Part shown: in pieces, positions 1 to 9,046 of the stretch
Layout of the letters: each line of letters starts with the position of its first letter
Position numbering within the stretch: the stretch's first letter is position 1
Origin: JBBPXY01 sp038200435
GTDB taxonomy: Bacteria > Actinomycetota > Thermoleophilia > Solirubrobacterales > Solirubrobacteraceae
NCBI GenBank assembly: GCA_038200435.1
Contig: JBBPXY010000059.1
Location: 1-64,000 of the forward strand
DNA length: 64,000 bases
Direction of reading: 5' to 3'
Program-made: the position numbers and the translations under genes
The notes under the pieces: generated by a model
The model's database searches: none
What the model saw: only the letters and a program-made list of their open reading frames with translations
What the model was told of the DNA's origin: nothing

Positions 1-206
1 ATCGGCGGGGCGGGCCGGGTGGCCCGGGCGGACGCGGGGGCGGCCCCGGTGGCCCCGGTGGCCGCGGCGGGGGGCCGGGTGGTCCTGGTGGCCGCGGCGG
101 TCAAGGTGGCGGCGGCTTCGGCGGCGGCGGCGGTGGCGGCGGCGGTCGCGGTGGCAACCGCGGCGGCCAGAACCGCGGCAGCGGAGCGCCCGAGGTAACC
201 CGCTGA
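1..206 (+). CDS. rpsC: 30S ribosomal protein S3, C-terminal tail only (5' end outside window)
   Basis: Only the last 67 codons or so are present, read in the frame that ends at TGA 204-206. They encode a low-complexity tail made almost entirely of Gly, Pro and Arg, with repeated GGPGG and RGG units, ending in APEVTR. No folded S3 domain is visible. The name rests on position: in the S10 operon S3 lies immediately before L16, and basic or glycine-rich tails on S3 occur in high-GC Actinobacteria. A tail of this length is unusual and probably disordered. It could bind rRNA or mRNA near the entry channel, which is inference. Confidence 0.75.
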   Translation, partial: RRGGPGGPGGRGGGPGGPGGRGGGPGGPGGRGGQGGGGFGGGGGGGGGRGGNRGGQNRGSGAPEVTR

Positions 207-372
207 TGCCGCTCCTCACGCGACCCACGCACACGTGGATGACACGCAGCCCCTTCGCTGGATCTGCGTCATCGGGCTCGTCCATGCCTCCAGCATGCAC
301 TTCGCCCTGCTTCCTCGCCCCGCTCGATGCTGCGTGCCCCCACGCGCACGCGGGCCACGGGAGGAACGGCTG
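207..372 (+). repeat. 166-nt intergenic spacer A, related to spacer B before rplE
   Basis: This gap between rpsC and rplP has no recognised gene. It can form a hairpin at 238-273, where GATGAC-CGCAG pairs with CTGCGTCATC. Its core at 255-275 matches 20 of 21 bases of 2517-2537 in the gap before rplE. Further matching blocks lie at almost the same offset, for example CTGCTTCCT, GCTCGA, GCCCCC and GGCCACG. Both gaps are exactly 166 nt from stop to start codon. The reading frame of rplP stays open back to 235, but the coding-like part resembles no L16 extension. The last bases carry the rplP ribosome binding site GGGAGGA. Confidence 0.7.
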
Positions 373-786
373 ATGCTTTCCCCCAAGCGAGTCAAGTTTC
401 GTAAGCAGCACCGAGGCCGGCGGCGCGGGCTCTCCCGCGGGCAGGTCCGGGTGCAGTTCGGCGAGTACGGCCTCAAGACGCTCGAAGAGGGCTGGCTCAC
501 CAACCGCCAGATCGAGGCCGCTCGTATCGCCATGACCCGCAAGATCAAGCGTGGCGGCAAGGTCTGGATCAACGTCTATCCCGACAAGCCCTTCACCAAG
601 AAGCCGGCCGAGACCCGCATGGGCTCCGGCAAGGGCTCGCCCGAGGGCTGGGTCGCAGTCGTCAAGCCCGGACGCGTCATGTTCGAGCTGGCCGGCGTGC
701 CCGAGCCGCTCGCCAAAGAGGCCCTGAGCCTCGCGGGCTACAAGCTGCCGGTGCGCACGAAGATCGTCGCGCGGGAGGATGGCTAG
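373..786 (+). CDS. rplP: 50S ribosomal protein L16
   Basis: A 137-residue protein beginning [16 protein letters not shown], the typical L16 start. L16 binds 23S rRNA near the A site and the peptidyl-transferase centre. The start at 373 is preceded by GGGAGGA at a good distance, which decides it against the longer in-frame ORF from 235. The gene follows the related-repeat spacer and is followed by rpmC after one base. It is full length for the family. Confidence 0.97.
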   Translation: MLSPKRVKFRKQHRGRRRGLSRGQVRVQFGEYGLKTLEEGWLTNRQIEAARIAMTRKIKRGGKVWINVYPDKPFTKKPAETRMGSGKGSPEGWVAVVKPGRVMFELAGVPEPLAKEALSLAGYKLPVRTKIVAREDG

Positions 787-787
787 C

Positions 788-1015
788 ATGGCCTCCACAG
801 CGCGAGAGCTGCGTGACCTCGACGAGGCCGCTCTCCTCGAGCATCTGCACACTGCACGGCGCGACTTCTTCGGCCTCCGCTTCCAGCACGCGACGGGGGA
901 GCTGGAGAACACTGCGGGCCTGCGCCGGGCCAAGCGCGAAGTAGCGCGGACTTTGACCGTCGCGCGTGAGCGCGACATCGACACGAGCAAGGGAAGCAAG
1001 CGGGCTGATGGCTGA
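788..1015 (+). CDS. rpmC: 50S ribosomal protein L29
   Basis: A 75-residue protein with the L29 pattern: a first helix (ARELRDLDEAALLEHL), then FGLRFQHATGELENT, and a second helix with RREVAR-type basic residues. L29 sits at the polypeptide exit tunnel next to L23. ATG 788 is preferred over ATG 779 because GGGAGG at 773-778 lies nine bases upstream of 788 and touches 779. Its stop overlaps the rpsQ start by eight bases, so the two are probably translationally coupled. Confidence 0.93.
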   Translation: MASTARELRDLDEAALLEHLHTARRDFFGLRFQHATGELENTAGLRRAKREVARTLTVARERDIDTSKGSKRADG

Positions 1016-1718
1016 CGAAGAGAAGAAGGACGACGTAGAGGCGACACCGGAGGCACCCGCCGCCGAGGAAGCCCCTGCGCAGACGCCCGAGCCCGACGTC
1101 GCGCCCGATCCTGCTGCTCCTGAGGCGGCCGCCGATGAGCCTGCGGCCGACGTCGCCGAGCCCGAAGCCGCCGAGGCTGAGGCACCCGCCGAGCCCGAGG
1201 CCGCCGCAGAGGCACCGCCCGAGGCCGCGCCTCCCGCCGAGCCCGAGGAGCGCTTGACGCCCAAGCAGCGCCGCATCCGCACCCGGTCCGCCCACACCGG
1301 CCAAGCCCGGGCGACCCGTACTCCCGAGGAGCGCCAGGCCGACCGCGATACCGGGCGACGCCGCAAGGCCGCGGCTCGCACCCGCTACCGGGCCAAGACC
1401 AAGGCCAAGGCCGCCGAGCGCCGCGCTGCCCAGCCCGCGGCTGAGCCGCTGCCGCCGGTCGAGCAAGTGTCGGGTACGCAGAAGGTGCGCCAGGGCGTCG
1501 TGGTCTCCGACCGCGCCGACAAGACGATCACGGTCCGCATCGACATGGTCCGGCGCCACCGCCGCTATCAGAAGATCATGCGCTCGACCGAGACGCTGTA
1601 CGCTCACGACGAGACCAACAACGCCCATGCCGGCGACACGGTTCGGGTCGTCGAGAGCCGGCCGCTGTCGCGCCTCAAGCGCTGGCGCCTCGTCGAGGTT
1701 GTGGAGCGTGCCAAGTGA
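1008..1718 (+). CDS. rpsQ: 30S ribosomal protein S17 with long N-terminal extension
   Basis: This encodes 236 residues, where S17 is usually 80-100. Residues 157-236 are a normal S17 OB-fold (VVVSDRADKTITV, then YAHDE, GDTVRVVESRPLSRLKRW). Residues 1-83 are acidic, rich in Ala, Pro and Glu. Residues 84-140 are strongly basic with KQRR, RRRK and TKAKAAERR clusters. The ATG at 1008 is the natural start because the extension is in frame and has the genome's codon use. S17 is a primary 16S rRNA binder. The job of the extension is unknown; an acidic plus basic disordered arm could act as an assembly tail. Confidence 0.92.
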   Translation: MADEEKKDDVEATPEAPAAEEAPAQTPEPDVAPDPAAPEAAADEPAADVAEPEAAEAEAPAEPEAAAEAPPEAAPPAEPEERLTPKQRRIRTRSAHTGQARATRTPEERQADRDTGRRRKAAARTRYRAKTKAKAAERRAAQPAAEPLPPVEQVSGTQKVRQGVVVSDRADKTITVRIDMVRRHRRYQKIMRSTETLYAHDETNNAHAGDTVRVVESRPLSRLKRWRLVEVVERAK

Positions 1719-1782
1719 GCGCAGCGAACCGAGCGATCGCAGAGAGCGGTCTTCGTAACCCCATGTGCGAGCGGAGCGAGCA

Positions 1783-2151
1783 GTGATTCAGAACGAGACC
1801 CGCCTGCGCGTTGCCGACAACACCGGCGCGCGAGAGATCCTCTGCATCCGCGTCCGCGGCGGCTCACGCCGGCGCTACGCGGGCGTGGGCGACACCATCA
1901 CCGCCACCGTCAAGCAGGCCATTCCCCAGGGTTCGGTCAAGAAGGGCGAGGTCGTCACGGCCGTCGTCGTGCGCACGAAGAAGTCCTACGGGCGCGACGA
2001 CGGCACCTACATCGGCTTCGACGAGAACGCCGCGGTCATCATCGACGCCGCCAACAACCCGCGCGGCACCCGCATCTTCGGCCCCGTGGCGCGCGAGCTG
2101 CGCGACCGCAACTTCATGAAGATCGTCTCCCTCGCTCCCGAGGTCCTCTGA
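1783..2151 (+). CDS. rplN: 50S ribosomal protein L14
   Basis: A 122-residue protein, exactly the family length, with [19 protein letters not shown] near the start and the typical [14 protein letters not shown] end. L14 lies at the subunit interface and binds 23S rRNA and L19. GTG 1783 is chosen over the upstream GTG 1765 because it gives the family length and GGAG at 1773-1776 is six bases upstream. The 64-base gap after rpsQ is the boundary between the S10 and spc groups; I see no clear terminator in it. Confidence 0.96.
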   Translation: MIQNETRLRVADNTGAREILCIRVRGGSRRRYAGVGDTITATVKQAIPQGSVKKGEVVTAVVVRTKKSYGRDDGTYIGFDENAAVIIDAANNPRGTRIFGPVARELRDRNFMKIVSLAPEVL

Positions 2152-2468
2152 TGGCCATGAAGATCCGTCGCGAGGACAGCGTCATCGTCATCTCGGGTAA
2201 GGACAAGGGCAAGACCGGCAAGGTGACCCGGGTCGACCCCAAGCGCGAGCGCGTGTTCGTCGAAGGCGTCAACATCGTCAAGCGCCATCAGCGCCCGCGT
2301 CCCGGCACGACCGAAGCCGGCGGCGTCGTGGAGAGCGAGCGCTCGGTGCACGTCTCCAACGTGATGCTGCTCGACCCCAAGGATTCCAAGCCCACCCGCG
2401 TCGGGATCGAGCGCGAGGACGGCAAGCGCTTCCGCGTGGCGCGGCGAACCGGAAACCGCCTCGACTAG
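2151..2468 (+). CDS. rplX: 50S ribosomal protein L24
   Basis: A 105-residue protein with the KOW motif DSVIVISGKDKGKTGKVTRV at residues 9-28. It continues into the INIV-KRHQRPRP region typical of L24, an early 23S rRNA assembly initiator. The start ATG 2151 overlaps the rplN stop by one base (TGATG), and GAGG lies seven bases upstream. ATG 2157 is a weaker alternative. It is followed by the 166-nt spacer B rather than directly by rplE, which is unusual for the spc operon. Confidence 0.96.
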   Translation: MAMKIRREDSVIVISGKDKGKTGKVTRVDPKRERVFVEGVNIVKRHQRPRPGTTEAGGVVESERSVHVSNVMLLDPKDSKPTRVGIEREDGKRFRVARRTGNRLD

Positions 2469-2634
2469 AGATGGCCGATCTCGCGACCCCACACACCCGG
2501 ATGACGGCGCATGCCGTCGCTGGATCTGCGTTATCGGCATTGCCTTTGGCGCCGCCAAAGGCTGCTGACTGCTTCCTTGACCAGCTCGACCTGCGCCGCC
2601 CCCGGGCGCGCGCGGCCACGAAGTCGGCCATCTG
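2469..2634 (+). repeat. 166-nt intergenic spacer B, related to spacer A before rplP
   Basis: A non-coding gap between rplX and rplE of exactly the same length as the gap before rplP. It shares the core TCGCTGGATCTGCGT and other blocks with it. It holds two strong hairpins: GACGGC-GCAT-GCCGTC at 2503-2518, and GCCTTTGGC-GCC-GCCAAAGGC at 2542-2562 with nine perfect pairs. Read in the rplE frame it meets a stop, so it is not an rplE extension. It looks like a repeat or structured leader inserted in the operon. No T-run follows either hairpin. Confidence 0.7.
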
Positions 2635-3201
2635 ATGGCCCGGGTCAAGGAACGCTACGAGAAGGAGATCCGGCCGGCGCTGATCGAGCGCTTCGGCTAC
2701 TCGTCGCCGATGCAGGCTCCGCGCGTCAAGAAGATCACCGTGAACATGGGTGTCGGTGATGCCAAGCAGGACTCGAAGATGCTCGAGGCCGCGCAGGAGC
2801 AGCTCGGCATCATCACCGGCCAGAAGCCCAACATCCGCCGGGCGCGGAAGTCGATCGCCGCGTTCAAGCTGCGCGAGGGCATGCCGGTCGGCGTCGCCGT
2901 CACACTTCGCGGCGAGCGGGCGTATGAGTTCCTCGACCGGCTCACGTCGATCGCGATCCCCCGCATCCGCGACTTCCGCGGGCTGAACCCGCGCTCCTTC
3001 GACGGCCGCGGCAGCTACACCCTGGGCGTGCGTGAGCAGATCATCTTCCCCGAGATCGACTACGACGCGGTCGACCAAGTGCGCGGCCTCGACATCACCA
3101 TCACCACTTCCGCACAGAACAACGAGGAGACCTTCGCTCTCCTCCAGGCGCTGGGCATGCCCTTCGCCGCCGACCCCCGCGCGACGGCCGCCGCCGCCTG
3201 A
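2635..3201 (+). CDS. rplE: 50S ribosomal protein L5
   Basis: A 188-residue protein with family marks [32 protein letters not shown] and the RDFRGLNP segment. L5 binds 5S rRNA and forms the intersubunit bridge with S13. The length fits, with a few extra Ala-rich residues at the end (RATAAAA). It begins directly after spacer B, where I see no strong ribosome binding site, so the spacer's structure may affect its translation. rpsZ follows after 22 bases. Confidence 0.96.
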   Translation: MARVKERYEKEIRPALIERFGYSSPMQAPRVKKITVNMGVGDAKQDSKMLEAAQEQLGIITGQKPNIRRARKSIAAFKLREGMPVGVAVTLRGERAYEFLDRLTSIAIPRIRDFRGLNPRSFDGRGSYTLGVREQIIFPEIDYDAVDQVRGLDITITTSAQNNEETFALLQALGMPFAADPRATAAAA

Positions 3202-3223
3202 ACGAACAGAGATACGAGAGCTC

Positions 3224-3409
3224 ATGGCCAAGACTTCACAACGCGTGCGCCAGCTGCGCCCCGCCAAGTACAAGACCCGCGAATACACCCGCTGCCGCCG
3301 CTGCGGCCGGCCGCGGGCCGTATACCGCAAGTTCGGCCTGTGCCGCATCTGCCTGCGCGAGCTCGCCCACGACGGCTACATCCCCGGCATGACGAAGTCG
3401 AGCTGGTAG
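3224..3409 (+). CDS. rpsZ: 30S ribosomal protein S14 type Z (zinc-binding)
   Basis: A 61-residue protein, the short zinc form of S14. The four ligands are C24, C27, C40 and C43 in two C-x2-C pairs (CRRCGRP and CRICL). It ends IPGMTKSSW, the normal C-terminus. S14 belongs to the 30S head. The zinc form points to a lineage that may also keep a zinc-free paralogue elsewhere, induced when zinc is short; none is visible in this window. Confidence 0.97.
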   Translation: MAKTSQRVRQLRPAKYKTREYTRCRRCGRPRAVYRKFGLCRICLRELAHDGYIPGMTKSSW

Positions 3410-3497
3410 GGGGAATGCGAAGCATGTTCACGAGAGGCGTGATGCCGAGCGCCCCGATCAGGACGCGGGCCCGGATGGCCCGCGGAGGTGCCCCTTC

Positions 3498-3905
3498 ATG
3501 TCCATGACAGATCCAGTAGCCGACTTCCTCACGCGCCTGCGCAACGCCGCCCACGCCTCTCACGAGACCGTGGAGATGCCCTCCTCGAAGCTCAAGTGCG
3601 AGCTGGCCCGCATCCTCCAGGAGCAGGGCTACATCGACGGCTGGGAGACCGAGGCGCCGAGCGCCGAGCACGTCGGCGAGCTCATCCGCATCAAGCTCAA
3701 GTACACCGAGGCGCGTCAGCCCGTGATCGCCGGCCTCAAGCGCGTGTCCCGTCCGGGGCGCCGCACCTACGTGCGTCACGACGAGATCCCCCGCGTGCAG
3801 GGGGGCATGGGCACGACGATCGTCTCCACTTCTCATGGCGTGATGACCGGCCACGACGCCAAGCGCGCCGGCGTCGGCGGCGAGCTCGTCGCTCAGATCT
3901 GGTAG
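3498..3905 (+). CDS. rpsH: 30S ribosomal protein S8
   Basis: A 135-residue protein with [14 protein letters not shown] near the start and the conserved [26 protein letters not shown] ending pattern, here split for length. S8 binds the central domain of 16S rRNA and in many bacteria represses its own operon. GGAGG at 3484-3488 sits nine bases before ATG 3498, which decides it over ATG 3504. The 88-base gap after rpsZ has no recognisable element besides this site. Confidence 0.97.
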   Translation: MSMTDPVADFLTRLRNAAHASHETVEMPSSKLKCELARILQEQGYIDGWETEAPSAEHVGELIRIKLKYTEARQPVIAGLKRVSRPGRRTYVRHDEIPRVQGGMGTTIVSTSHGVMTGHDAKRAGVGGELVAQIW

Positions 3906-3910
3906 CCGGC

Positions 3911-4444
3911 ATGTCGCGGATCGGAAGAAAGCCCATTCCCGTGCCGACCGGCGTGACCGTGTCGATCGAGCCCGAGGTCGTACGGGTCAACGGCCCGCGC
4001 GGCGAGCTCTTCGAGCGCGTACCGCGTGATATCGCCATTGCCCACGAGGAAGATCGGCTGCTCGTCACCCGTCCAACGGACCGCTCGGAGCACCGTGCTC
4101 TGCACGGCCTGACCCGTTCGCTCGTGGCCAACATGGTCGAGGGCGTCACGTCCGGCTTCGAGAAGCGGCTCGAGATCCAGGGCGTCGGTTATCGCGCCGC
4201 GCTCAAGGGCCGCGACCTCGAGCTCGCACTCGGTTACTCCCACCCGGTGTCGATCAAGGCTCCCGAGGGCATCGAGTTCGAGGTGCCGCTCCCGACGCGC
4301 GTCATCGTGCGCGGCAACTCCAAGCAGGTGGTGGGGGAGATCGCCGCCAACATCCGCAAGAGCCGTCCGCCGGAGCCCTACAAGGGCAAGGGCGTGCGCT
4401 ACGAGGGCGAGTACGTCGCGCGGAAGGTCGGTAAGCGAGCATGA
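3911..4444 (+). CDS. rplF: 50S ribosomal protein L6
   Basis: A 177-residue protein starting [15 protein letters not shown], with the C-terminal signature [14 protein letters not shown] and a final RKVGKRA. L6 lies at the factor-binding side of the 50S subunit near the sarcin-ricin loop. It begins five bases after rpsH, and its TGA shares four bases (ATGA) with the rplR start, a sign of coupled translation. Confidence 0.97.
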   Translation: MSRIGRKPIPVPTGVTVSIEPEVVRVNGPRGELFERVPRDIAIAHEEDRLLVTRPTDRSEHRALHGLTRSLVANMVEGVTSGFEKRLEIQGVGYRAALKGRDLELALGYSHPVSIKAPEGIEFEVPLPTRVIVRGNSKQVVGEIAANIRKSRPPEPYKGKGVRYEGEYVARKVGKRA

Positions 4445-4794
4445 CCATCAGAACTGCTCCTTCCCGCCGCCTCAAGCGCCGCCGGCGCGTACGCGCGAAG
4501 ATCCGCGGCAGCGCCGAGCGCCCGCGCATCTCCGTCTTCCGTTCCAACCGCGGCCTCAGCGCCCAGCTCATCGACGACGACGCCGGGCGCACCCTCGCCG
4601 CCGTCAACTGGACCGAAGAAGACCTTCGCTCTCTCGCAGGAATGGAAGGCGCCAAGCGCGCCGGCGAGATGCTGGCCGAGCGGGCCCGCGCCAACGGGGT
4701 CGAATCGGTGGTCTTCGACCGGGGCGGCTACCGCTACCACGGCCGCGTCAAGGCCTTTGCGGATGGGGCTCGAGAGGGCGGCCTGGCCTTCTAG
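4441..4794 (+). CDS. rplR: 50S ribosomal protein L18
   Basis: A 117-residue protein with [16 protein letters not shown] basic start, [19 protein letters not shown] and a terminal [24 protein letters not shown], all usual for L18. L18 brings 5S rRNA to the 50S subunit together with L5. It overlaps rplF by four bases. A 37-base gap precedes rpsE. Confidence 0.96.
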   Translation: MTIRTAPSRRLKRRRRVRAKIRGSAERPRISVFRSNRGLSAQLIDDDAGRTLAAVNWTEEDLRSLAGMEGAKRAGEMLAERARANGVESVVFDRGGYRYHGRVKAFADGAREGGLAF

Positions 4795-4831
4795 GCCGGG
4801 CGCTCGACTCCGCTACCCTTCCTCACTGATC

Positions 4832-5437
4832 ATGGCCCGCGACCGCTCGGTATCTGCCGCTGGACTCGACTTGCAAGAGCGGGTCGTCGAGATCAACCGC
4901 GTGGCCAAGGTGGTCAAGGGCGGCCGGCGCTTCTCGTTCACCGCTCTCGTGGTGGTCGGCGACGAGCGTGACGTGGTCGGCGTGGGCTACGGCAAGGCCA
5001 ACGAGGTTCCGGTCGCGATCCAGAAGGGTGTCGAGCGGGCGAAGAAGAACCTCTTCCGCGTGCCCAAGCACGGCTCGACGATCACCCACACCACCACCGG
5101 CGTCTTCGGAGCCGGCCGCGTGTTCCTGAAACCGGCCTCGCCCGGTACCGGTGTGATCGCCGGCGGAGGGGTGCGCGCCGTGCTCGAGCTCGCCGGGATC
5201 CACGACATCCTCTCCAAGAGCCTCGGCACCCAGAATCCGATCAACCTCGTCAAGGCGACCATCGCCGGCCTCCAGAGCCTTCGCACCCCCGACGAGGTCG
5301 CCGAGCTGCGCGGCCTCTCGATCAACCGTGTACTGGGTCTCGACCCGGCCGGCTCCGCCGAGCCCGCCACAAACGGGGATGAGCCCGCCGCGAACGGGGA
5401 CGAGGCCGCAACCGCCGAAGCGCCCGCGACCGCATGA
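4832..5437 (+). CDS. rpsE: 30S ribosomal protein S5 with Ala/Glu-rich C-terminal tail
   Basis: A 201-residue protein. The first 165 or so residues are normal S5, with [20 protein letters not shown] and the [12 protein letters not shown] segment used in decoding fidelity. The rest is an acidic tail containing a near-tandem NGDEPA/NGDEAA unit. ATG 4832 has no ribosome binding site. TACCCT at 4814-4819 could be a -10 element giving a very short leader, so an internal promoter is possible but unproven. The stop overlaps the rpmD start as ATGA. Confidence 0.95.
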   Translation: MARDRSVSAAGLDLQERVVEINRVAKVVKGGRRFSFTALVVVGDERDVVGVGYGKANEVPVAIQKGVERAKKNLFRVPKHGSTITHTTTGVFGAGRVFLKPASPGTGVIAGGGVRAVLELAGIHDILSKSLGTQNPINLVKATIAGLQSLRTPDEVAELRGLSINRVLGLDPAGSAEPATNGDEPAANGDEAATAEAPATA

Positions 5438-5613
5438 GCGCCGTGAAGTTCGTGCAAGTCAAGTCCTCCAACGGCGCCAACCAGCGCCAGCTCGGCACGC
5501 TGCGCTCGCTCGGCCTTGGCCGTATCGGCCGCGAGTCGGAGCTCGAGGACACTCCGCAGCTTCGCGGTGCGCTCCACGCCGTGCGCCATCTGGTGAAGGT
5601 GCTCGAAGGATGA
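5434..5613 (+). CDS. rpmD: 50S ribosomal protein L30
   Basis: A 59-residue protein, [20 protein letters not shown] and onward, with [20 protein letters not shown], the L30 fold pattern. L30 is a small 23S-binding protein of the 50S subunit. It starts inside the rpsE stop (ATGA) and its own stop overlaps the rplO start, so rpsE, rpmD and rplO are tightly coupled. Confidence 0.95.
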   Translation: MSAVKFVQVKSSNGANQRQLGTLRSLGLGRIGRESELEDTPQLRGALHAVRHLVKVLEG

Positions 5614-6107
5614 GCCCGGCCGACGAGGAGTGGCGCGGGCTCCACAACCTCAGTCCCGCTCCGGGCAGCCGCAAGAAGCGCAAGCGCAAGGGCCGTGGCG
5701 AAGGATCGGGCATGGGCAAGACGGCTGGGCGCGGGTCCAAGGGCGCCGGCGCGCGCTCGGGCTCGAAGAGCCGGGCGAACTTCGAAGGCGGCCAGATGCC
5801 GATCCACATGCGCATGCGAAAGCTGCGCGGCCCGCACATGAAGAAGTCGATGCCCTTCGAGCCCTTCCGCACGCACACCCAGCCGATCAACATCGGCACG
5901 CTCGAGGAGCGGTTCGAGTCGGGCGCGACGGTCACCCCCGAGACGCTGCGCGAGCACGGCCTCGGCAAGCACAAGAACGTCCCGGTGAAGATCCTCGCCA
6001 AGGGCGAGCTGTCCAAGCCGCTCAAGATTCACGCTCACGCGTTCAGCGCCACGGCGCGCGAGCGCATCGAGGCCGCCGGCGGCACGTGTGAGGTACTCGC
6101 GGGCTAA
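5610..6107 (+). CDS. rplO: 50S ribosomal protein L15
   Basis: A 165-residue protein with LHNLSPAPGSRKKRKRKGRG, then GRGSKGAGARSG and FEGGQMPIHMRMRKLRG, the L15 hallmarks. It is a late-assembly 50S protein. ATG 5610 lies in the rpmD stop region. It is followed by secY after 21 bases, the usual end of the spc operon. Confidence 0.96.
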   Translation: MSPADEEWRGLHNLSPAPGSRKKRKRKGRGEGSGMGKTAGRGSKGAGARSGSKSRANFEGGQMPIHMRMRKLRGPHMKKSMPFEPFRTHTQPINIGTLEERFESGATVTPETLREHGLGKHKNVPVKILAKGELSKPLKIHAHAFSATARERIEAAGGTCEVLAG

Positions 6108-6128
6108 CGCCCACGAGAAAGCGTCGAC

Positions 6129-7400
6129 GTGCTCGCAACCGTCCTCAGTGCGTTCACCGTTCCGGACATCCGCAAGAAGCTCGCGTTCACCGGCCTGATC
6201 CTCGCGCTCTACCGCGTGGGGTCGCACATCCCGGCCCCCGGCATCAACTCGGCCGCGGTCGACTCGATCCAGAAGAACTTCGGCAAGGGGAACATCCTCG
6301 GCTTCCTCAACCTGTTCTCCGGCGGCGGCCTCTCCCGCATCGCGCTCTTCGCGCTCGGGATCATGCCTTACATCACCGCGTCGATCATCCTGCAGCTGCT
6401 GCAGGTCGTGGTCCCGTCGCTCGAGAAGCTCTCCAAGGAGGGCGAGGTCGGGCAGGCGAAGATCACGCAGTACACGCGCTACCTCACGGTCGGCCTCGCG
6501 TTCGCTCAGTCGATCGGCTACGTGTTCCTCTTCAAGTCGCTGCAGAGCAGCGCGGGCACTACGGTCATCTCGAACTTCACGCTCGCGAAGGTCTTCCTCA
6601 TCGTCGTGTCGCTTACGGCGGGCACGGTGCTCCTGATGTGGATGGGCGAGCTCATCACCCAGCGCGGCATCGGCAACGGCATCTCGCTGATGATCTTCGC
6701 GAGCATCGTCTCGCGTCTGCCCAACGGAGTTCAGTCCTGGTGGACCAACCAGGATCAGGTGTTCAAGGTGATCATGCCGTTCCTGGTGATCGGGGTCATC
6801 GCGGCGATCGTCTTCGTCCAGGAGGGGCAGCGGCGGATACCTGTGCAGTACGCCAAACGCGTGATCGGCCGGCGCATGACGCAGGGCGGCCAGACCTATC
6901 TGCCGCTGCGCGTCAACATGGCGGGCGTCATCCCCGTCATCTTCGCGGCGAGCATCATGGCCTTCCCGCCCACGGTCGGCCAGCTGATCCACACCTCCTG
7001 GGCGCAGGGGATCTCGAACTTCTTCAGCCCCCAGGGCTGGCACTACGTTCTCGGCGAGACGATCTTCATCATCGTCTTCACCTACTTCTATACGGCGGTC
7101 ACGTTCAATCCCGTCGACCAGGCGGACAACCTGAAGAAGTACGGCGGGTTCATCCCCGGCGTCCGCCCCGGCCGGCCCACGGCTGAGTTCCTCGACCGCA
7201 TCCTCGCCCGGCTCACGTTCCCCGGCGCGATCTTCCTGGCGCTGGTCGCGGCCCTGCCGACGATCCTCATCAACCAGACCAGCGCCAACTTCTTCTTCGG
7301 AGGCACGTCGATCCTCATCGTCATCGGTGTCGCCCTGGACACGATGAAGCAGCTCGAAGCTCAGCTGATGATGCGCAACTATGAGGGCTTCTTGAAGTAG
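6129..7400 (+). CDS. secY: Sec translocon channel subunit SecY
   Basis: A 423-residue polytopic membrane protein with about ten transmembrane segments. It opens with IRKKLAFTGLILALYRVGSHIPAPG and carries the loop motif GIGNGISLMIFASI and the late NLKKYGGFIPGVRPG region. SecY forms the protein-conducting pore of the plasma membrane. It starts at GTG 6129 with GAGAAAG upstream and lies directly after rplO, as in most bacteria. Confidence 0.97.
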   Translation: MLATVLSAFTVPDIRKKLAFTGLILALYRVGSHIPAPGINSAAVDSIQKNFGKGNILGFLNLFSGGGLSRIALFALGIMPYITASIILQLLQVVVPSLEKLSKEGEVGQAKITQYTRYLTVGLAFAQSIGYVFLFKSLQSSAGTTVISNFTLAKVFLIVVSLTAGTVLLMWMGELITQRGIGNGISLMIFASIVSRLPNGVQSWWTNQDQVFKVIMPFLVIGVIAAIVFVQEGQRRIPVQYAKRVIGRRMTQGGQTYLPLRVNMAGVIPVIFAASIMAFPPTVGQLIHTSWAQGISNFFSPQGWHYVLGETIFIIVFTYFYTAVTFNPVDQADNLKKYGGFIPGVRPGRPTAEFLDRILARLTFPGAIFLALVAALPTILINQTSANFFFGGTSILIVIGVALDTMKQLEAQLMMRNYEGFLK

Positions 7401-7453
7401 CTGCGGTTTGGCGCGCGCGCGTTTGCGCCGCTCTGTGACGGCTACGGCATCAA

Positions 7454-7474
7454 GGGGAGAGGAGCGGTCTCCCC
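7454..7474 (+). other. Hairpin between secY and adk
   Basis: GGGGAGA at 7454-7460 pairs with TCTCCCC at 7468-7474 around a seven-base loop. No T-run follows, so it is a weak terminator or attenuator at best. It marks the end of the spc group ahead of a likely adk promoter. Confidence 0.45.
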
Positions 7475-7569
7475 CCACGAGGGGTGTGGCTAGTTGTGTA
7501 CCTACACGGGACGTTTCTGGCCATACCCCTCGGATCTGAGGCCGCGACCCGTCTTCCTGCTCCGCCGAT

Positions 7570-7575
7570 TACCAT
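7570..7575 (+). promoter_or_regulatory. Candidate -10 element for adk (TACCAT)
   Basis: TACCAT lies seven bases before TTG 7583. This spacing recurs before many first genes of operons in this window and would give a leaderless transcript. There is no ribosome binding site before that start. No good -35 box is visible. Confidence 0.35.
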
Positions 7576-7582
7576 CCCGCGC

Positions 7583-8253
7583 TTGTCCGAGACGAACCTC
7601 ATCTTCCTCGGCCCCCCCGGGGCCGGCAAGGGCACGCAGGCGATCCGCCTGCAGCGCGACTTCCACCTGCCCTACATCGCCACCGGCGACATGCTCCGCG
7701 AGGCCGTGAAGGAGGGCAACGACCTCGGGCAGAAGGCGAAGGAGTACATGGACGTCGGGCAGCTCGTGCCCGACGACGTGATCATCGAGATGATCATCCG
7801 CCGCGTCGAGGAGGACGACTCGCGCGACGGCTTCATCCTCGACGGCTTTCCTCGCACGGTCGGGCAGGCCGACGCTTTGGGCGAGGCGTTCAAGCGGCTG
7901 GGCCGCCGGCTCACCGCCGTGCTGCTGATCGAGGCGCCCGACGAGGCGCTGATCAAGCGCATCTCGGGGAGGCGCGTATGCGTCAAGGCGGGGCACAACT
8001 ACCACGTGGAGTTCGACCCGCCGAAACACGAGGGCGTCTGTGACCAGGACGGCTCGCGGCTCATCCAGCGCGACGACGACACGCCCGAGACGGTGAAGCA
8101 CCGGCTCAGCGTCTACACGGAGAAGACCTACCCGCTCATCGAGTACTACGAGGAGCACGGCGTCCTGCGCCGCTTCGACGGCACGCGCAACGCCGATGAG
8201 GTGCACGGGCACATACGCGCGACGGTGGCCACGCTGCGTCTCGAGGATCGCCT

Positions 8254-8257
<4 letters not shown>
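7583..8257 (+). CDS. adk: Adenylate kinase
   Basis: Converts AMP and ATP into two ADP in the cytoplasm. A 224-residue long-form enzyme. The P-loop GPPGAGKG is at residues 10-17, TGDMLREAV follows, and the LID is at about 130-165. In the LID only C133 and the later pair C153-x2-D156 remain of the usual zinc set; the second cysteine is Ala. TTG 7583 fits the family start and the TACCAT box; GTG 7484 would add 33 unlikely residues. Its TGA overlaps the map start as GTGA. The family is certain, the exact start is not. Confidence 0.9.
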
Positions 8258-9027
<770 letters not shown>

Positions 9028-9046
9028 GCCGGGGCAGGAGCGTTGC

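Noticed and set aside
1..206. GGC/GGT-rich stretch as a non-coding repeat array
   Set aside because: It has a single long open frame ending just before the rplP spacer and encodes a Gly-rich protein tail in the place expected for S3.
235..372. Extension of rplP upstream to 235 in frame
   Set aside because: L16 starts at the normal residue at 373 with a strong ribosome binding site, and the extra part lies in the repeat-like spacer.
966..1007. Earlier start for rpsQ at 966 inside rpmC
   Set aside because: It would overlap 50 bases of rpmC without a ribosome binding site; ATG 1008 is a better start.
5322..7478. A 718-codon open frame on the minus strand opposite rpmD, rplO and secY
   Set aside because: It is antisense to certain genes and rich in Arg, Asp and Glu, as expected from reading GC-rich codons backwards. 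No family motif is present.
7496..7507. Small palindrome GTGTA-CC-TACAC before adk as an operator
   Set aside because: Only five base pairs and no known consensus; too weak to claim.
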